Shown one piece after another: positions 58,395-64,000 of a stretch of 64,000 nucleotides of DNA (the stretch's first letter is position 1; each line of letters begins with the position of its first letter). The stretch is from NCBI GenBank assembly GCA_003008705.1, contig PDUO01000079.1, forward strand, positions 65,044-129,043, in the 5' to 3' direction. The translations under genes were made by a program, and so were the position numbers. The stretch comes from Pezicula radicicola. Lineage: Eukaryota > Ascomycota > Leotiomycetes > Helotiales > Dermateaceae. Under the pieces are notes generated by a model. It had not been told where the DNA came from. It saw only the letters and a list, made by a program, of their open reading frames with translations, and made no database searches.

Positions 58395-59689
58395 CCAGAT
58401 CCCCTTCAGAAAATGTGTGCTGGTTGACACCCAAATCGTGCCTCTCCTTCTGAATTGCCTGGCGAAAATCGTCTTTCTCGTGAGTTCGAAAACGAATGTG
58501 CTGGCGCGAAGCTACGAGGTTAGATACAAGCTCCAGAGTCAAACCTGGATCCTCAAATTGGCTGACCACACCAGTGCCTTGAACGCAATAAGCAGCAACC
58601 TCAGAGCGTCGATGGTGGGGGGATAGCCTGCTCCAATCTCCCGGCAGGCTGGAATCTAAAGAAGATCTCGTGAGGCGAAAACCTAGAGCCACCATCTCTC
58701 GGCGATTCAACACAAAAACGTTAGTCTGCACAAACAAGGGCCAGCCTTCGAGCTGGTCTGATGGCTTCTTTAAGATTCGCTGGGCTAGATCGTTGTGTTT
58801 CTCTACCATCCCGACTGCTCGATGGGCTCCAGGAGGTGCTCCCCTTCATAAAATCCCATACGACTTCAAGAACGCCTGTGTCAGAGCCGACTCAAAATGG
58901 GTACCCAGATCCGTGTACATCACCACCGGAGCTCCCACATAGCTAAAAAGCCACTTCAGGCAACGAATAACTTCTGAATAATTAGGTGAGGTCGTGGGAA
59001 AAGCCCAGGCGAATCTGCTGAAATAGTCAATTACCACTAGCAGGTGGGTGAACACCTCTTGACTTTGCCGTCTTCAGTCTGCGAATATGGAGAGTCTTTC
59101 GGAGTGCGGAGCCTATATCCTTCCTTCTTGATCTCATGAAGTTGTGGCCACGAGAGTTCCAGAGCCTCGTCCATTGTCAAGGTCGAACCGGTAAAGGGCC
59201 CATGCCGAATAGCTGCAGCGGTTCATCCACCCTGATAGGTGCTTAGGTCTGATTTCGATGCGCAATCCCGTGCTTGGCGCACTGGAGACAACCCAGGATA
59301 TATTCTAACGCGTCTGAAACCATACTGGGCCAGTAATAAAGCCTCAGCTTCCGCAGTGTGGCAGCTTGGGCAAAATGACCTCCCTCGTCATAGGCCTTCT
59401 TCAGTACCTTTGATATTTGCTTTTGAGCTACGCAGCACTTCTTCACCCCACCCATATTCACAAAAAGCTCGTCCCCGAGCAGCTCATATTGCCTGCACTT
59501 TGCCCTAAATCGGCTCTTCGGAGCCTTCGTATATATGCCGGATGGGCATACCAAAGTGGTGAGGTAGCGGAAGACGTCGCCGAAGTGAGGATCGTTGTAA
59601 TAGGGCGACCTGGTTCGCTCTAGGGCTCCGTCAATATCGGCCATATGGCACAGCATGCGCTCAAGGTCATCGTTTAGAGAGAAGCCCAA
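58395..59689 (-). pseudogene. Gypsy integrase: H2C2 and core
   Basis: The H2C2 zinc motif reads KKAYDEGGHFAQAATLRKL and CLQCAKHG (59243-59400). The core has Asp in LLVVIDYFSRFAWAF and in PVVMYTDLGTHFESALTQAF (58846-59055); the Glu side runs on as MVEKHNDLAQRILKKPSDQL (58809 downwards). A C-terminal part (RFRTHEKDDFRQAIQKERHD) ends in FSEGDLVIY. Gaps with stops separate the pieces. Confidence 0.8.
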
Positions 59690-59893
59690 TTCGACTTGCC
59701 AGGCGTTTTCTTCGACTTTATTTTCGCATGTAGGAACCTTATATCCGTTAGGAAGTTTCTAAATAGCTTCAATGACCAGGCCATTGGCAGACGCATAGAA
59801 CGTCACATCTGTTTCGGTGGGGGCTCGACCTTGTTGTTGTTAAGCTCGGCGTATAAGCAGTTCTTTGTATCCTCCTTTCCCATCCTTCCAAAC

Positions 59894-60193
59894 TCATTCC
59901 GGGTCGCAATTCTCCTTGTGTTCCATATGGCCCATATCATTTATAACCTCATCCGCCGCGCAGTCTTCATTCAGGAATATAGTTCGGGACAACGCATCGG
60001 CGATCTTATTTCGTGGACCCAAGATATACTCAATATCAACGTCGAGAGCTTGAAGCTCAGCGGCCCATCTTGCATATATTATTCCATCGACGTGAAGGCA
60101 CTCCATGAAATAGACGAGAGGGCGATGATCGGTGAGAATAGTGCCTCTCTCAATCATATGAGGATACTTCCGCGCAAAGGTAACTATAGCCAA
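59894..60193 (-). pseudogene. Gypsy RNase H
   Basis: ILTDHRPLVYFMECLHVDGI and DVDIEYILGPRNKIADALSR match the C-terminal half of the Ty3/Gypsy RNase H domain (TDHxxL and GxxNxxADALSR). It is open for 99 codons. Confidence 0.8.
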
Positions 60194-60248
60194 GAGCTCT
60201 CTCTTATAAGTTCCGTATCATCTCTGCGCCAGCGTGAACGTGAATGAA

Positions 60249-61871
60249 TCATACAAGATAGGGACCTCGACTTCTTTTGACCCGGAACTGGCTTCTAAAA
60301 CACCCCGCAGCGTATGTCGAGGCGTCTGCATATAATTGAGCTTTCTTGCCTACGATAAGCTCATGGCATTCAATAACCTCAGAGCACTTGTCTTTCAAGA
60401 GCTGGAGACCTATTTGTTCGCAGGCTCCCCATTGCCAGGGAACGCCACCCGACAGCCGCGTCAGGGGCCTGCTAATCTCTCCAAAGTTCTTGACCCAAGC
60501 TTGAGTTATTTGGATAGTTGCCATGAAGCCTCTTGCTTCGGTGGAGTCTGTCGGGGTTGGGAACTTCTTGATCTTCTCAGAGCGCTCCTGTTTAATAACA
60601 CTCACGCCGTGAATCTTGTATAGAATCCCTAGCACCAAGAGGCAGTCCATAAAGAAATGCAGCTTCTTGAACCCCAGTTTAAACCTGCTCCAGTTGATGC
60701 GCAGAAAGAGGTGATCCTCCATAAATTGCAACTGCTTTTCAGGGGTCTTGTAGCCAGCAAAAACGTCATCCATATAAGCCTTAAGCCATGGGGGCAGGTT
60801 CAAATCTCTGGGTGCAATCAATGATGGTTCAGCGCCTTCCCCATTTTCGTCAGGTGGGATATCCCCATAAGCTATTGTCATCGCCTCACCTAGAGAGAAA
60901 CAAGCGGGTTAAGTTCCCTGAGGAAACCTCGTGGGTTGCAATTAACCATGCGCTTTAGTCTAGAAAGCAGAGAAATGGCGATCCCCAGGATGAACGGGAA
61001 TCGTCTAGTGTGCATACTTATGGTCTACCAATATCAGACAACCCTAATTGGGATTAGAAAGATACTCGTGGCAATCTTACAACAGAGCTAATTTCGACCG
61101 GGACAAATCTTCTTAGACATACGAATAGTCAAAGGTTACTCGAGGCTCATCCCAAGGTTTTGTATTATCGCTCTTATCAACTAGGTTCGCAATGCCTCCC
61201 TACTCACTCAGTCGCCTACTAGCAATAGTCGTGGGTTTATACATACCATAGTTCTTTCTATCTCGAATAATCTTTGCCAACCAGTAAGCCTTGCCGGTAG
61301 GGTACTTTCTCTGCCTCGATACATAGAAGGGTTTCGTGCCAGGCCTTAATCGAACTCGATAGGTATCTAAATCGGTGGGAGGGATCTATTGTAGCTCGGC
61401 CGCGTTGAGATGCCGATAGGTATAGAGAAGTCTTATGGCTCGCCGTCGAAAAGCCTCGTTAGGCACTAGAGGCCCAAACACCACCCCGCTTATCGTAAAC
61501 CACTCCTCGATCACATCATCCGGATCAGAGCTTAATGGAAGCTTGTAATCTTTGGGTCTCCGTGTGGTGGGAAAAGGTATAGGGGGAGGCCCCTCGTCGG
61601 GCTCCCGAGCATCTTCTAGAGTGGCGGTTTGTGCCTCGAAATCGTGCGTTCCGCAAGCTATTCGCGCTGGAGGCCTAGGCTCGCGCCAGCCGTCAATGGG
61701 CATTGAATCAACATAGTTCCTCCCAAAACCTATCCCCAGCACTTCCAGGCTCGACGAATGGTGCCACCTTGCAGTTCTGTGCAACGCCAAACTCTGGGGC
61801 AAACAGTTCTTGGCCGGCGTGCTTTGGCCGGGCAACACTGCTGTGATCAGTTTGGGCTTTATAGTCGCCAT
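60249..61871 (-). pseudogene. Gypsy reverse transcriptase
   Basis: The region before the RT fingers reads YRHLNAAELQ then, after a stop, VRLRPGTKPFYVSRQRKYPT. The catalytic YMDDVFAGYKTPEKQL lies near 60735-60785. The RT end and RNase H join read WVKNFGEISRPLTRLSG and QLYADASTYAAGCF. There are several TAG/TAA and frame breaks between 60880 and 61386, and the middle of the RT is deleted or scrambled there. Confidence 0.75.
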
Positions 61872-61877
61872 CGAGAC

Positions 61878-62730
61878 TCAACGAAAATCCTCATAGGAGG
61901 TCTCATTCTCTGACTCCGTATCACTCGAATCTGGATAATCAGAAGAACTCTCTTCTTCATTGGTTGCTAGCTCCATGAAGCGATTGTGGTCAGTGAGAAC
62001 GGGAAGCTTCTTCCTATTCTTTATTATCTTGGGAACCAGATCGAGAAAGTGCTTGTATTCCTCTTGATCCAGGCAAAGCAATAAACAATGGTGATCTGAG
62101 GCTATGAAAGCAAGGCCCTCAATTGTCTGAATCTTCTCTCCGCCTCGAACTCCGATTTGTAAAGTAGACTCCCGAATAGAGATCTTCGCGTTAACATCCC
62201 AGAGCTAAGGAAGGCCCAAAAGCAACGAATAATCGCCCATTTCTGAGTGTTTGTTTCCAGGTCTAATGAAAGCCCAGAACTTGCGAATAACATTCTCAAC
62301 GGAGATCTTAAAAACAACAAACCCAAGAAGAGCAGAAGACTTGGCATCAGCAGTATTCATACCCATTGCAGCAAACCCGTAATCAACAAGCTTTATAGGC
62401 TTCTGGCCTAGGAAACGAGCAAGTCCAATGGAGATAAGATTGACGTCTGATCCTTGGTCTGTGAAAGCAACACCAGGCTCAAATGAAGCCTTCTTTACCC
62501 TGCCATCCTAAATAACTTCAGCAACGAAGGGAAGCCTAAAAGCCTTTTCAGAACGAAGGACCTTAGGCACGAGAGATTCAGACGGGCGTGGGGTCGATCG
62601 AGCGTTGTGAACGTTGACTTTGCGGCGCTTGCGCTTGCCCTTCGACTTGTTCTGCCTAGCAGAGAGCCAACGCAGATGACGATTGAAGTCAGGGGAGATC
62701 TGCAATAGGTCCAATAGACTAATCTCAATA
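61878..62730 (-). pseudogene. Gypsy aspartic protease region
   Basis: Across two frames: a basic segment (KSKGKRKRRKVNVHNARS), then VAFTDQGSDVNLISIGLARF with the catalytic Asp in a DQG triad near 62440-62470 (retropepsins usually have DTG or DSG). Then come SALLGFVVFKISVENVI and LLLGLP, and an acidic tail (NEEESSSDYPDSSDTESENE) ending at 61878. At least one TAA interrupts it. Confidence 0.65.
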
Positions 62731-62732
62731 GT

Positions 62733-63990
62733 CTAATTCTTGATCATCTCCTTGTAGTCCAGTCGTGGCTCACCCTTGTGCCCCAATATCTGAGCTAGAT
62801 CAGTCAGGTGGCGAGTAAGATCCTTCTCCTTGGCCTTCAGAGACTTCGGGATCTTGATATTGCGCAGAGGTTCTTCCAAATCAACGGGTTCACCAGCGTG
62901 CACATGCAGCAGATCCTCTGGCTTGGTTTCAATCTCCACGGGCCGGGTTTTCGTGGGCGCCCACGCTTCTTGGGCTCCTTCGTGGCGGGCTCGTTCTTAA
63001 TCAACAAGGGCTCCTCCGGCTCGTAGTCGCTATCACCTACATTATTGTCCATTCGGGCGCGTTTCCTATTCCTAGGGCCTCGCAGCTCGTAATTGAAGAC
63101 ATCCAGGCAGGTGGATTCCTCCTTAGACTAGTCAATTGCCTCAATGGAGCCTACCTGAAATCCAACTGACTTAGCGCCAAGCTTCTCCTTCTTGCCATCG
63201 GTCGATCGATAATGAGAGAATTGAGTGGCGGGGATAGCTTCATCGCTAAATGAAGACTCCATTTCGTATGAGTTCTCCTTCTTCCACTGGTCAGAATGCT
63301 TATGGCGGCCATAAGGTTCCTCTACAGGATTGTCGAATTGGACGTGCTTGTCAGGCTTTGGGGGAGCAGCCACCCGCGAGTTCTGAAACGTCTGATTGAG
63401 AGCTTCACCATGCCCTCCATATCGAGAGGCACCTTGAGATTGACCATAAGTAGCCTGATATTGGACTGAACTAGCCTGCCGCTGATGTCCACCAGACCCA
63501 CGAGGGCCTTTATTCTATGAGAGGCAGATCGACGCAAGCCAATTGCGCTCCTGGGGAGACAACAATTGACCGGGGGGGCCATACCACGTCCCGAGAAATG
63601 CCCACTGCCTCCACACTTGAAGCAGACCATGCCTGAAGCAGAGACACCCTGGTATTTCTCACTTCCATTGATCAGAGGATGAACTGATTCCTAAGCGGTT
63701 CTTGGTCCATTTGGATCCCATCCGCTGCGGTTCCCACCCATATTCCCAACTTGCTGGGGTGGCACTTGATACTGACTCTGGCCCTGACGGGTACCCGGGC
63801 CACTTCCTTCCAGCTCAACAGAGTGATTAGGGGTAGGTGGCGCCTGTCGTTGTTGTTGGACGTTCGGAGCGGGTGGATTCGAATGATGAGCTTGCATAGC
63901 CTGTCTAGCATTATTGTATGCGTTCCGATGCTGCGAAGCCAGCTCGGGGTCGTAGGTTCGAAGCTCTGCCAACATCCATTGCGACAAATT
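62733..63990 (-). pseudogene. Gypsy Gag region with zinc knuckle and AT-hook-like motif
   Basis: Minus-strand pieces: SQWMLAELRTYDPELASQHR (start near 63987); Gln/Pro-rich linker; zinc knuckle CFKCGGSGHFSGRG near 63590-63630, where the last Cys of CCHC is missing; a KPDKHVQFDNPVEEPYGRHK segment; then an AT-hook-like motif KKRGRPRKPG near 62960-62990, followed by EIETKPEDLLHVHAGEPVDL. Gag packages RNA. The AT-hook suggests a DNA-binding ability not usual for Gag. Several frame changes are present. Confidence 0.7.
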
Positions 63991-64000
63991 CCCCTCCTTT

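Larger units (their letters stand above)
58162..64000 (-). mobile_element. Ty3/Gypsy LTR retrotransposon, mutated, cut by window end
   Basis: Gag-pol order on the minus strand, read from 64000 downwards: Gag with zinc knuckle, protease, RT, RNase H, integrase with H2C2 and core. Stops and frameshifts occur throughout, with TAA/TAG at expected Gln or Trp positions, so it is inactive. The Gag start lies outside the window. The integrase reading ends abruptly at about 58395 (EGDLVIY), where pyrimidine-rich sequence begins. No LTR pair could be verified, since the other end is missing. The component domains are listed separately. Confidence 0.85.

Noticed and set aside
1..64000. CRISPR arrays, tRNA and rRNA genes
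   Set aside because: No regularly spaced repeats, no tRNA T-loop signature (GGTTCRANNCC) in a workable context, and no rRNA core sequence were seen.

Overview
The window looks like an accessory, repeat-rich region of a filamentous ascomycete (Pezizomycotina). Short introns of about 44-100 bp, several with GCTAAC/CTAAT-type branch sites, a CSC1-like channel, NLR-type STAND proteins, an HNH_2 protein, NRPS/PKS relics, a Tc1/mariner relic and a Ty3/Gypsy element all fit that group. The species cannot be fixed from the sequence. Many dead genes carry in-frame stops explained by C-to-T or G-to-A changes (CAA/CAG to TAA/TAG, CGA to TGA, TGG to TAG). This is the footprint expected of repeat-induced point mutation (RIP), and AT-rich gene-poor tracts separate the genes.

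Layout. 1-6.9 kb is AT-rich, with one decayed gene (877-1488, minus) and a 19-bp minisatellite. 6.9-10.8 kb holds a dead NRPS adenylation-thiolation segment followed on the same strand by a dead highly reducing PKS segment (methyltransferase end, structural KR, enoyl reductase, start of KR). 12.1-13.6 kb carries a membrane protein that is a paralogue of the one at 46.7-48.7 kb. 14.4-16.9 kb is a dead NB-ARC/TPR gene. 17.7-20.9 kb is a Ulp1-type (C48) protease gene that reads cleanly through three exons. 21.7-23.3 kb is an intact HNH_2 gene. 24.1-25.2 kb is a broken gene of unknown family. 25.8-28.7 kb is an intact CSC1/TMEM63-like channel with three exons, including a GC-AG intron. 29.0-29.7 kb is a mutated Tc1/mariner transposase.

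31.1-35.3 kb is a NACHT/ankyrin gene with a readable first half and a broken second half, followed by an orphan pair of TPR repeats. 38-44 kb is mostly decayed sequence around one intact C2H2 zinc-finger gene (39.5-40.5 kb) and a terminal-reductase scrap (41.5 kb). 45.1-54 kb is the best preserved stretch: a four-exon coiled-coil gene, the second member of the membrane paralogue pair, a low-complexity helical protein, and a multi-helix membrane protein with a separate C-terminal exon. 54.3-55.5 kb is a degenerate minisatellite and 55.5-58.2 kb is low-complexity sequence. From 58.2 kb to the end lies a Ty3/Gypsy element on the minus strand (IN, RNase H, RT, protease, Gag), full of stops and cut by the window edge.

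How it fits together. Several families here (NB-ARC/TPR, NACHT/ankyrin, and possibly Ulp1 and HNH_2) turn up in fungal nonself-recognition or accessory regions. The NLR-type genes are dead while the protease and the HNH gene are open. I see no proven operational unit. The most novel item is the uncharacterised paralogue family at 12.1 and 46.7 kb.
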